Assembly (NCBI GenBank): GCA_036365455.1
Contig: JAWQUS010000011.1
Span: 5,910,001 to 5,974,000, forward strand
Reading direction: 5' to 3'
DNA: 64,000 bases
DNA from: Macrosoma leucophasiata
Lineage: Eukaryota > Arthropoda > Insecta > Lepidoptera > Hedylidae
A program made the translations under genes and the position numbers. Below, in pieces: positions 57,701-64,000 of the stretch. The notes below the pieces were generated by a model. That model had not been told where the DNA came from, searched no databases, and saw nothing but the letters and a program-made list of their open reading frames with translations. The stretch's first letter is position 1. Each line of letters opens with the position of its first letter.

Positions 57701-60700
57701 GAACACTTCATAATTACACAAACCAATTTGTTTCTATTTTAAATATCCCTTTGATGTGCTTCCTAATTAGAGGGTGCGTGGTTTTCCTTCAAACAACAGG
57801 AAATATTTCCCGGAATTAGCTTCGACACGTGTATTATTCCACCTTTATACATAAGTCAATTAATGTCGTAATAATGAACAATGTTCACACACTTCAGTAA
57901 CTTCATTCAATACAAAAGTTACTAATTAGAAGTTATCAATTAGTTAGCAAATATCAAATAAATCAATAACACAAAATAAATTACCTGCAGAATGTCGCCA
58001 GTGTTGAAAGCAATACCAGCTTGAGCGCATGGTATCAATTCATCTTCTAAGGGATCATAATCGAATTGCGCTCTCACAAATATCTGCGGATGGACAAATT
58101 GTTGATTAACAAACACTACTAACTAAAAAAGAAAATCAGCAAACTGAGACATACAGAGATATGCATCTTAACAAAGAATCAACTAAGTAGATAGTTTAGA
58201 GCTACCATTCCATTTTAAGACACTGAAATGAAAAGATAATTTATAGAGAATGAACTCAAAATGATTACAAAGGACAATGATTAAAAAAATAATTCTGAAT
58301 TTAAGATCGTTGTGAATGAGCTAAATACTTCTTTACAGATAACAAAATATGTCCCTTTGATAACTGGATGATAGGAGATGATGCTACATAAAACGATGAC
58401 ATGATGGTAGGATGCGTTAAAGAACAACAAGCGCACAGAAACGGAGATATCGCGGGGACGCGCAGCCATGCCCGGGTGACGACAGAAACAAACACAACAC
58501 AACATAAACATGACCAACATAACAAACACAAAGTAGCAACGGCTCTGGTAATCGCTACTTACTAGCACGGGCGAAGGCTTTATCCGGAAGAGCTAGTTAG
58601 AAGAAAAGATGCTTTTAGTTTTTACTCTTTTAACACAACCAATCATTATGCGTTTAGGACAAGCTACTTACAACAAGATTTATGTGCGCTTGTCGACTTT
58701 TCAGTCTGTCTACTTTAGTTTGTTTTTACTTCTTCAAACTCATAAGCGTTAGTCACACATCTATTTCAAACAATTATATTAAATATCGCCACTACATCAG
58801 AAACAATCTCATCGTTAGTTTCATTACGATTGAGTTATTCTGTTAAGGGTTTAGCAATTCAAAATGCATGGCATTCCCTTGACACAGAGCGCTAGGGAGA
58901 TTAGATTAGCGGTCTAAGTATTTGAATATTCGATGGCCGGACAGCCACAAACTTCATTACCTCGCAAGGTGGTGGGGCGGAACGGTACGATGGCACGATC
59001 TTGAATGTAACAGATCCTCGGGCTTCCCGCTGTAAATTAATTGTAAAACAGTTATTTCATCTATACAAGAAACACGGTTCAACACTTTATTGACTTAAAA
59101 AAATAGCGAATACAAAAAAATAAATTCTTAAATAACAATGATACTACCAAATTAATCATTTACAATAATGTAGATATGATTGCTACGTAGAAATTTAACG
59201 TTTGTAATTTACGCATGTATTCCATGTCTAGTAGTCTAGTCTATATATTCTATCTCCATATAATTGGTTTGACTTTGCTCCACCTCAACTAGAGCCCCAG
59301 TTACGCATTTCATAAGCGTCGGCACCACCACACTTCCTTATCAATTTGCGCCTAAATGGTAATGTTCAGCGCTGCCACATTCTAGTAAGATGGTAATGCA
59401 TGGTCCCTACATTTAGGGCACATTGACAAGCTTAGTCCTCAAGAGTAAAAACGCATCTATATTGTGACCACCGACCATGATGTAGTTGTATAGTCGTTTG
59501 CCATAAATACATAAAAATATAATCTATAAAGGGTCCCATGATTTCAAAACTGGTGGTAGAGTTCATGAGCTCGAGGGCGTCTTACCTAATCTATATGCCG
59601 ACAAATGGTAGTGTTCCGCTTACATGGTAATGTAAGACCCTGTAATAACTACCACAGAGGCAAAACAAGGTATGCCTCAAGGGAGGCAACGAATCTGTAT
59701 TTTATCTTCGGTTTTTGTGTACATGCCTTCACTTACCACCCATGTAAACTGCGTTGATTGCCATTATCATAATAAAAGAGGGGTTCACTAGGGTTCACAC
59801 TATATTATCTAGGTGTATACTCTTTCACCACTCTCAAAATATCTCTCATAATCTCAAACTATGTCTATTGAAACCACAATTTGAGAATTGGTCCTGCTTT
59901 GTCCCATTTCGTCCTTTAAGCACCGTAATTGTCCCTCCAAATATTTCCAAGTATTCCAAGTACTATACCAGCATCCGCTGCAGCTGCGCAACGGACTGGT
60001 TGGCGACGGGTGTGCCGTTGATCTCGCGGATCTCATCGCCGACATGTAGCGTCGCCTGCCGGTGGATCATCCCGCCATGCATGATGCGCGCCACGATGCA
60101 GCGTCCGTCGTCGGCTAGCTTCAGGGTTATGCCCTACAAAACAAATGGTATTAACTACAAACTCGAGTTATATGAGGTCGAGGGTGAGGTAAAAGAGTAC
60201 TTCACTCGCTAGCTTCATAGGCCACTGAAACCCCAGCGGAGTTTCGATCCCCGAGTCAGCTCAAGTTAATAATATTGGGTTTTTCCAATTATGTAAGTAG
60301 ATCCTCAGTGCCAAGTCCGGAGTATCACAATGTGCTCTATGAATATCAATAGGCTCATCCTCTAATAGATGAATTCCCAGTGGTGCTCCCGCAGATTACG
60401 ATGTGCCAGATGAAGGTCAATAGACCTAATAAATGAAAGTTTAAAACTACATAACTGCCGTATCATTACTCCTCGTTGTCAGTAGGTTACGCGACGGTTG
60501 GTTGTCAGTAGGTTACGCGACGGTTGAACGGCGGCGGGGAAGCACGCAGTGACTCCTCACCGTCAACCTCGAGTACGATCACAGGCGCCTCTGCCTACCT
60601 CTTTGGCAAAAGCAGCAGGCCTCTTCTGCTAGTCTAGGTACATAGCTTGGAAAATTGGCAAAAAGTGATATTGGGATTTTTTCAATGGCTCCTCAATACT

Positions 60701-61576
60701 TCGGGTACCCCAAGAACAAATAATATGCAGTTTCAGAATTATATCCTGGCGCACCCTGGTCAGTAATCCGCCGGATAAATTAATGTCAATAGGCTCGCCC
60801 CGTGAGAGTGGTAGTTAATAATAACAGGTGGTTGCTTATTCAGTAAAGTATTACCTACATACAATGTGCTCGTCCGTGATCTTTATGAACTGTACGAGGC
60901 GCTTCCTGGTTACGTCCTTGAATTCCAAATTCTGAAAAAATTCTCCAAATTCTCGGTGTCCTCCTTGTTGTTGGTAGGCCTCGCGCACCCTTTAGCAATT
61001 GTGGTAATGTACACCTCACACGCGTGGGTTTTCTATTCGAATAGATTCCCAGGTAGGGAGGTGTGCTGTGTCAAAAGAATTTCAATAAGCGTATCTATCT
61101 ACTAAGGGGTCAGAACGTGACGATTACACTAGTGCAGTCATTCAATCGAATCGGTCAAACCATTCCAATGAGCGGTAGTAAATGCAATAACGCAAGATCA
61201 GCGTCCTGCGATTAAACTACTGCCACTGCGATCGTCAATCCGCTTGCCAAGCGTGGCGATTATGGCATATCCCCTTATGGGGAGGCTTTGGTCCAGCAGT
61301 GGTCATCTTACGGCTGTTATGTTGATGATGATGATGATCTATCTACAATGGGAACAGAATAATTGTTTTATTGATCAAACTATTTCCTACCATGGGCTCG
61401 TCCGTGTTCTTCTGGAACTGCACGAGGCGCACCCTGGTCACGTTCTCGAACTCCGGCTCGGTGTCCTCCTCGTCGTCGGCAGGCTGTGCTCGTCCGTTGA
61501 CCGGCGGCGGGGACGCGCGCAGGGACTCCTCGCCGTACACCTCGCGCGCGACCACATCGTGAGCTTGTAGTAAGGC
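46622..61576 (-). CDS. CASK: CASK (Caki) MAGUK scaffold, C-terminal half, ten exons
   Basis: Membrane-associated guanylate kinase homologue that links neurexin/syndecan-type receptors, Veli and Mint at synapses and epithelial junctions (family knowledge). Exons, minus strand: 61576-61391, 60133-59969, 59029-58961, 58083-57985, 55543-55405, 52737-52618, 51127-51017, 50024-49917, 47989-47814, 46801-46622. They sum to 1353 nt, 450 residues plus stop, with GT-AG introns in consistent phase. Order: end of L27 ([10 protein letters not shown]), PDZ with [19 protein letters not shown]3 ([16 protein letters not shown]), hook ([18 protein letters not shown]), guanylate-kinase-like domain with [12 protein letters not shown], and the hallmark end [10 protein letters not shown]. 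The kinase and L27 exons must lie beyond 64000; none was seen between 61577 and the edge. Confidence 0.95.
46851..47026 (+). mobile_element. Helitron-like element
   Basis: TCCCTACTTAATATTATAAA start, gaccgatttt-type centre (tgaaccgattttaatg), end GGGCAACAGCTAG. Lies 50 bp from the CASK terminal exon acceptor. Confidence 0.75.
47042..47118 (+). mobile_element. SINE-C fragment next to the duplicated exon
   Basis: aaggcctcaggagtggcaac to tgtctataggctg. It joins the CASK exon copy at 47118 and supplies its stop codon. Confidence 0.8.
47109..47217 (-). pseudogene. Partial duplicate of CASK terminal exon
   Basis: Matches 46706-46814 nearly base for base, including the acceptor TACTGTAATAGAA (plus strand). 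Read in exon phase it gives [19 protein letters not shown], then [10 protein letters not shown] and a stop TAG at 47109-47111 contributed by the adjoining SINE-C fragment. Differences from the true exon are one Asp-to-Glu change, three silent changes and an in-frame 6-bp loss. It lies in the last CASK intron, so it is either a dead duplicate or an alternative last exon that truncates the kinase-like domain. Confidence 0.85.
47258..47494 (-). mobile_element. SINE-C copy, diverged
   Basis: agttcacattgatgttaagt to gcaactctaccacca. Confidence 0.75.
47500..47798 (+). mobile_element. SINE-B copy, diverged
   Basis: aggttcgattcccggatcg, ttccattttctggaagtttc, end cttcggggatcacaggcgtg. Ends 15 bp from the CASK exon donor at 47813. 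Confidence 0.8.
47814..47989 (-). CDS. CASK: CASK exon: guanylate-kinase-like domain, third part
   Basis: [18 protein letters not shown], then [20 protein letters not shown] and [14 protein letters not shown]. Acceptor GTTTTTCAG, donor GTGAGT, phase 0 at the 3' end. A SINE-B copy ends about 15 bp beyond it. Confidence 0.95.
48277..48584 (-). mobile_element. SINE-B copy
   Basis: acttcacgcctgtaatcccc to ctaggctaccgaggca, full length and close to the 39873 copy. Confidence 0.88.
48681..48710 (+). repeat. (GA)n microsatellite
   Basis: About 15 uninterrupted GA units. Confidence 0.95.
48957..49102. mobile_element. Small MITE, 146 bp
   Basis: ccccttattcataaacgta and cgtttatgaataagggg are inverted ends; centre non-coding. 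Confidence 0.85.
49439..49692. mobile_element. MITE family E copy 3, left end lost
   Basis: caggctttcccctttgtcaa, aaagtcaaggtgtgagtttc, right end cggtggcccgtgttgctcta. Confidence 0.78.
49917..50024 (-). CDS. CASK: CASK exon: guanylate-kinase-like domain, middle
   Basis: 36 codons: (H)[18 protein letters not shown], then [15 protein letters not shown]. Acceptor CATTCCAG, donor GTAAGT. Confidence 0.94.
50185..50555 (+). mobile_element. SINE-B fragment and Helitron-like element
   Basis: 50185-50285: gggttcgattcccgggtcag and tatctctggttctattgggg (SINE-B). 50300-50552: TCTATATACATAAAAATAAA to CAGCTAG (Helitron-like). Confidence 0.7.
50585..50770 (-). mobile_element. SINE-A copy
   Basis: ggtataaacctgtgtcgta, ggtgcgggaatcgaacctgc, accgctggcc head. 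Confidence 0.82.
50827..50980. mobile_element. 154-bp MITE with 39-bp perfect inverted repeats
   Basis: 50827-50865 and 50942-50980 are exact inverse complements (agagtgcctagtgcgagatt...). Perfect ends imply a young insertion. It lies 36 bp from a CASK exon. Confidence 0.92.
51017..51127 (-). CDS. CASK: CASK exon: start of guanylate-kinase-like domain
   Basis: [20 protein letters not shown] through YPIPH. The nucleotide loop reads GAHGVGRR, lacking the classical P-loop lysine, as expected for an inactive MAGUK kinase module. Acceptor TGTTACAG, donor GTAAGT. A 154-bp MITE sits 36 bp downstream in the intron. Confidence 0.94.
51355..51592 (-). mobile_element. SINE-C copy
   Basis: gatgactgcagcctatagac to gctctaccaccagt. 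Preceded by gtctgtctgtctgtctgtcc repeats of another short element (51160-51320). Confidence 0.8.
51824..51975. repeat. Foldback repeat, 45-bp arms
   Basis: aaacgggacttaatcgcgta...gaagtatttacctc and gaggtaaatacttc...tacgcgattaagtcccgttt pair with few mismatches around a 60-bp loop containing ccgaaacgtcg. Confidence 0.85.
52150..52497 (+). repeat. Repeat I fragment then repeat K copy 2
   Basis: 52150-52262 matches 46070-46215; 52285-52497 is the inverse of 16222-16440. Ends 121 bp from a CASK exon donor. Confidence 0.65.
52618..52737 (-). CDS. CASK: CASK exon: hook region
   Basis: Encodes [20 protein letters not shown] and the conserved [11 protein letters not shown], linking SH3 and guanylate-kinase modules and carrying the band-4.1-binding basic hook in the family. 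Acceptor TTGTTACAG, donor GTATGT. Confidence 0.94.
52740..54240. other. CASK intron, nothing recognised
   Basis: AT-rich intronic sequence between hook and SH3 exons; no repeats shared within the window and no coding match. Confidence 0.45.
54245..54944 (+). other. Unidentified open frames inside CASK intron
   Basis: Plus strand has two clusters: 54245-54526 ([20 protein letters not shown], then a Cys-Cys motif) and 54747-54944 ([20 protein letters not shown]). Composition is protein-like (few hydrophobic runs, mixed residues) and unlike neighbouring AT-rich DNA. I do not recognise a family. Could be a decayed gene or chance. Confidence 0.25.
55405..55543 (-). CDS. CASK: CASK exon: SH3, second half
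   Basis: 46 codons plus one base: [15 protein letters not shown], then [14 protein letters not shown]. Acceptor TTTTCCAG. The donor needed for phase is GTTACT, far from consensus; the G left over joins TG of the next exon to make Val before NCSIFG. Confidence 0.92.
55906..56088 (+). mobile_element. Helitron-like element
   Basis: TCCCTACTCATACTAAAAAT start, tgaaccaattttaatgaaat, end GGGCAACAGCTAG; near-copy of 46851-47026. Confidence 0.75.
56266..56528 (+). mobile_element. Helitron-like copy
   Basis: atctcgtgtcacagtgtttg, atcgatcattatgaaattt, gatacgaagttcgtcggggc; same family as 36733. Confidence 0.65.
56990..57306 (+). mobile_element. Helitron-like element
   Basis: TCTATACAAATAAATAAAAT start, end CACAGCTGG; 3' hairpin cacgacttcgtccgggta / gcggacgaagtcg. 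Confidence 0.75.
57310..57980. other. CASK intron, nothing recognised
   Basis: AT-rich, unique in the window. Confidence 0.45.
57985..58083 (-). CDS. CASK: CASK exon: SH3, first half
   Basis: 33 codons: [19 protein letters not shown] to FNTGDILQ, phase 0. Matches the unusual CASK SH3 fold. Donor GTAATT; acceptor CATCCGCAG has a short pyrimidine tract. Confidence 0.94.
58090..58955. other. CASK intron between SH3 and PDZ exons
   Basis: No repeat family or exon recognised. An extra PDZ-SH3 linker exon, known from some CASK isoforms, was looked for and not found. Confidence 0.4.
58961..59029 (-). CDS. CASK: CASK exon: end of PDZ
   Basis: 23 codons: [16 protein letters not shown] completes PDZ, then a short proline run ending PPCE. 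Acceptor TTTACAG, donor GTAATG. The long PDZ-SH3 linker of vertebrate CASK is absent; the Cys-Glu end joins straight to the SH3 exon. Confidence 0.93.
59250..59740 (+). mobile_element. Two diverged SINE-C relics
   Basis: 59270-59515 and 59545-59740 both carry degraded ccgcattacct / aaatggtagtgttc / tggtaatgta blocks. Old copies. Confidence 0.55.
59969..60133 (-). CDS. CASK: CASK exon: PDZ core
   Basis: 55 codons, phase 0. GITLKL then [20 protein letters not shown] and [13 protein letters not shown], the PDZ ligand groove and helix that bind C-terminal tails such as neurexin. Acceptor TTTTGTAG, donor GTATAG. Confidence 0.95.
60235..60480. repeat. Very old SINE-like relics
   Basis: aatgtgctctatgaatatcaataggctc and similar lines at 60395-60430 and 60780-60800 resemble the SINE-B core gtgcccggagatgtcaac.ggctc, heavily diverged. 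Confidence 0.35.
60515..60595 (-). pseudogene. Second decayed fragment of the same CASK exon
   Basis: Aligns with about 61495-61560 of the linker exon (gttgaacggcggcgggga, then gactcctc.ccgt.aacctcg). Just left of it, ggttacgcgacggtt is duplicated about 26 bp apart (60484-60525). Confidence 0.6.
60862..61045 (-). pseudogene. Decayed copy of CASK L27/PDZ linker exon
   Basis: Plus-strand sequence aligns with 61391-61555: shared gctcgtccgtg, acgaggcgc, ctcggtgtcctcct and gtacacctc blocks, with point changes and an inserted stretch of about 27 bp. Reading frame is lost. Interpreted as a duplicated exon left to decay. Confidence 0.7.
61120..61330 (-). repeat. Repeat I copy
   Basis: atcgtcaatccgcttgccaa, cgtggcgattatggcatatc, ccagcagtggtcatcttacg, then (GAT)n at 61323-61337. 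Confidence 0.65.
61391..61576 (-). CDS. CASK: CASK exon: L27 end, linker and start of PDZ
   Basis: 62 codons, phase 0 at both ends. Begins [19 protein letters not shown], passes a proline/acid-rich variable linker and ends [18 protein letters not shown], which opens the PDZ domain. Acceptor TTTGCTGCAG, donor GTAGGA. Degraded copies lie in the next intron. Confidence 0.94.
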
Positions 61577-61579
61577 CTG

Positions 61580-62600
61580 CAGCAAACGAGAAAATTTGTA
61601 TTTAGGTAAAACTTTACCGAAATGAAGAGTTCACGCATTATGGCTGACGAGCAACAGTATGTATGTACCTATCTTCACTTCATGATTAATTTTTTACTTA
61701 CACTTTTTTCATTTTATTATACAATAGCCGTTTTCAATTAAATAAGGTAAGAAAGAGGATTAAAAACAACAAAGCCTGATTATTCAATTTGTTTAAGAGG
61801 ATCGAAAGCTTAAAATACAGGAAAGACCGATTTCTAAAAAAAATCTAACATGGCATCATCTCTTTTAATGAGATTTATAAAGAGTTAAATTTTAAAGTAT
61901 TTAAATATTTTAATTCAAGTTAATTTGTTACGTTTTTATAATACAGCTGTTCTGAACACAATTTTGTTTAATAAACAAAAAGTAATCCTTTGCACCAAAG
62001 CAGGGATGCAATTATTACAGAATATTTAATGAAAAAGAATAAATAAATAAAAATAACCAGAACGCGAGTAATTGACAAGAAAAACAAAAATACTTTGAAC
62101 AGCGTTAAAAAAAGTTAAAAACCCCGAGCTGAAAAGATATAAAAGAAAAAATGTTATCGTCCGCCAATTTAGCGATGCGTTCATTTTTTCATGTGAACGA
62201 TTCGACATAAAGCACTGCGCGAACACTGCCAATACCGTTCCGATCCGGTAATCCGCAAAATGTAGTACCCGGACGCGCTACGCCGGTCCGGCTTCATCCG
62301 GAAAACACGCAAAGTTGCTGCGGATCGCGATTAATTGCACCACAGTACGCCGTTGGAAGAGTAAACGTTTGGCGCGGAATACAGGCGATAAATTCCTGAA
62401 AATGGACATCATTTCCCTAATCACGTAATTTCCATGCGTGTGTAAGTATCAATTGAAAATATTTTGGGTTATTGTCGAACACTACCATATAGCGATTACA
62501 TTAAAAACAAAGTTTTGTGTTTTTGGTAAGTAGGTACACCCAAACAAAAAGAAAAAGAAACAACAAGGTGATTTAAAAGGAAACGGACAAGAAATATGTA
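61580..62600. other. Upstream CASK intron, no exon seen
   Basis: No L27 or kinase exon recognised on the minus strand. 62220-62300 is GC-richer and non-coding by inspection. Confidence 0.45.
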
Positions 62601-62606
62601 AGATTT

Positions 62607-62895
62607 TTTTTTTCTATGTAATGGAAGTGGCAAACAAGCATGCAGTTCACATTGATGTAAAGCGATGACTACAGCCAATAGACACCCACACAAAGACCAA
62701 GGTCAAAATGCAGATGCGTTACCACTCCTGAGACTTAAGGTGTTATGCCCCTGTGCCGGAAATAACAGGGCCGAACATTACCACCTGACCGGAACACGAT
62801 AGTGCTGAACACTACCATTTAGCGGCAAGTATCTTAGGTAATGCGGTGGTGCCAACGCCCGCGAGCTCCGTCACTGGAGCTCTACCACCAGTGAA
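62607..62895 (-). mobile_element. SINE-C copy, full length
   Basis: T-run, ggaagtggcaaacaagcatg to ctggagctctaccaccagt. Best preserved copy in the window. Confidence 0.88.
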
Positions 62896-62899
62896 TTGA

Positions 62900-63640
62900 T
62901 TTGATGATTTTTAAAAGCATTTGTAATTACGCAATGCGATGTTACTTTTCACCCTGAACACACCGGAGTTCTGCCACTGTTTATGTAATAAATGAGCGGA
63001 GACAACTAAATGGCAAGAAATTTCTTTACTGGAATTATAATAATTATTTCTACAGAATTCGTTTCTTACTAGACACTGGTAGAATAATATCAAAAAGTAA
63101 GTTCAATAAATTGCCCATTACAATGGCCTGCACTTTTACGCAAAAATAAAACAGAATCCCAACCGTGAAACAAAAGAAAACTGTTCCACTTTTGTCGCTT
63201 TTTTAAAATAAACGGTCTCGTGGAGGTTATAAATAAGGTTAAAGGACAGAGAAGTGTTAAACTGTTGGAGCAAACTAGCCGCAACTTGAACGAGTTGAGT
63301 GTGTTTTTAAAAGCTGCGCACAAAAAAAAAATAACTTTGTTATGGAGACTTGTCAGAGTTACAAACACTGAAGTGTAATGTAGATTTTGCATAGATAAAT
63401 AAGGAAGAGAAATATATTATAAATCTATAATCCTGGTATATTCCATAAAAGTACTACTTATATTTAATTAAATAAATTTCTTTATTATTGTTTTGTTACC
63501 CACATAACTTCTTTTATTCAACCATTATTTTATGCCAGTTATTTCATTAACATTATGACATTAACTCAAGTTTCTGGCTTAGACATGTTGAGTAGACCTA
63601 TAGGTACGTGTATAATTTTGTTATGAATGACAATTATATT
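62900..63640. other. Upstream CASK intron, nothing recognised
   Basis: AT-rich; open frames up to 100 codons without family likeness. Confidence 0.4.
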
Positions 63641-63645
63641 ATAAA

Positions 63646-64000
63646 CTAGCTGTGCACGCGACTTCGTCCGCGTGAGAGTTTATGATTTTTCAGTATCTAC
63701 CCGGACGAAGTCGCGGGCGCAGCTAGTTTATAATATAATTACTCCTATTTATATTTTATATTAGCCTAAGTTACTCCTTATTACAAAGGCTATCTGCCAG
63801 TGAGACTCCCGTCGAAATCCGTAAAGCCGTTCCCGAGATTGGCCCCAATAAACAGACAGACTTAAAAAATGTAAGAAATGTTGTTTTGGTATAGGTACCG
63901 AATACACAGGTATGTACCGTGTATGCATATGCATTTATTTTTATATATTACAAAGCGGTTATTTTTATATTACAAACAGGCATTTCAATTTTATTTATTT
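63646..64000 (-). mobile_element. Helitron-like element cut by the window edge
   Basis: Minus strand ends CTAG at 63646-63649; hairpin gacttcgtccgcgtgag / ccggacgaagtcgcggg; reads toward ...aattttatttattt, so only the first few bases of its 5' end lie outside. Confidence 0.75.

Noticed and set aside
58301..58568. Minus-strand Cys/Val-rich frames between CASK exons
   Set aside because: No phase-compatible splice sites and no likeness to known CASK linker exons.
61577..64000. Upstream CASK exons (L27, kinase)
   Set aside because: Looked for the conserved L27 and kinase motifs on the minus strand and found none; they must lie outside the window.

Overview
The window is a piece of insect chromosome, almost certainly from a moth or butterfly (Lepidoptera). 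The evidence is two conserved animal genes split into short exons by large introns, insect-type protein sequence, and a dense, nested load of mobile DNA. That load includes tRNA-derived SINEs, Helitron-like elements with TC...CTAG ends, mariner and hAT elements, LINE 3' ends and many small inverted-repeat elements. There is no prokaryotic gene organisation.

Two host genes could be rebuilt exon by exon with splice sites and reading phase agreeing throughout, both on the minus strand. (1) YL-1/Vps72, a subunit of the chromatin remodelling complexes that handle histone H2A.Z, is complete: nine coding exons from the ATG at 29192 to the stop at 2074, giving 414 residues over 27 kb. Its last exon (2074-2266) lies 13.3 kb beyond exon 8, across an intron full of transposons. 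(2) CASK (Caki), a neuronal and epithelial MAGUK scaffold, is present as its C-terminal half: ten coding exons from 61576 to the stop at 46622. They encode 450 residues: the end of the L27 region, then PDZ, SH3, hook and guanylate-kinase-like domains. Its kinase and L27 exons lie beyond the right edge.

Layout from left to right. 1-2070: intergenic repeats and MITEs. 2074-29192: YL-1, whose last intron holds a decayed hAT transposase broken by a LINE fragment, SINEs, tRNA-like repeats and hAT-type MITEs, and whose other introns hold a whole mariner element, MITEs and Helitron-like copies. 29200-36800: intergenic DNA with a Jockey-type relic, a decayed SWIM zinc-finger gene or element (30983-35097, plus strand) and a THAP-domain relic (36604). 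36800-46600: repeats, a 5S rRNA-derived SINE with intact target-site duplication, and long AT-rich stretches without genes. 46622-61576: CASK exons with repeat-filled introns. 61577-64000: upstream CASK intron.

The most interesting observations are as follows. A partial, in-frame duplicate of the last CASK exon keeps its splice acceptor and ends at a stop donated by a SINE. Decayed copies of another CASK exon lie in the neighbouring intron. The 5S rRNA-like SINE is flanked by an 11-bp duplication. A LINE inserted in a hAT element is flanked by a perfect 11-bp duplication. Paired tRNA-like repeats face each other. Several small elements sit within a few dozen bases of splice donors. I saw no evidence of a wholly new multi-gene system.
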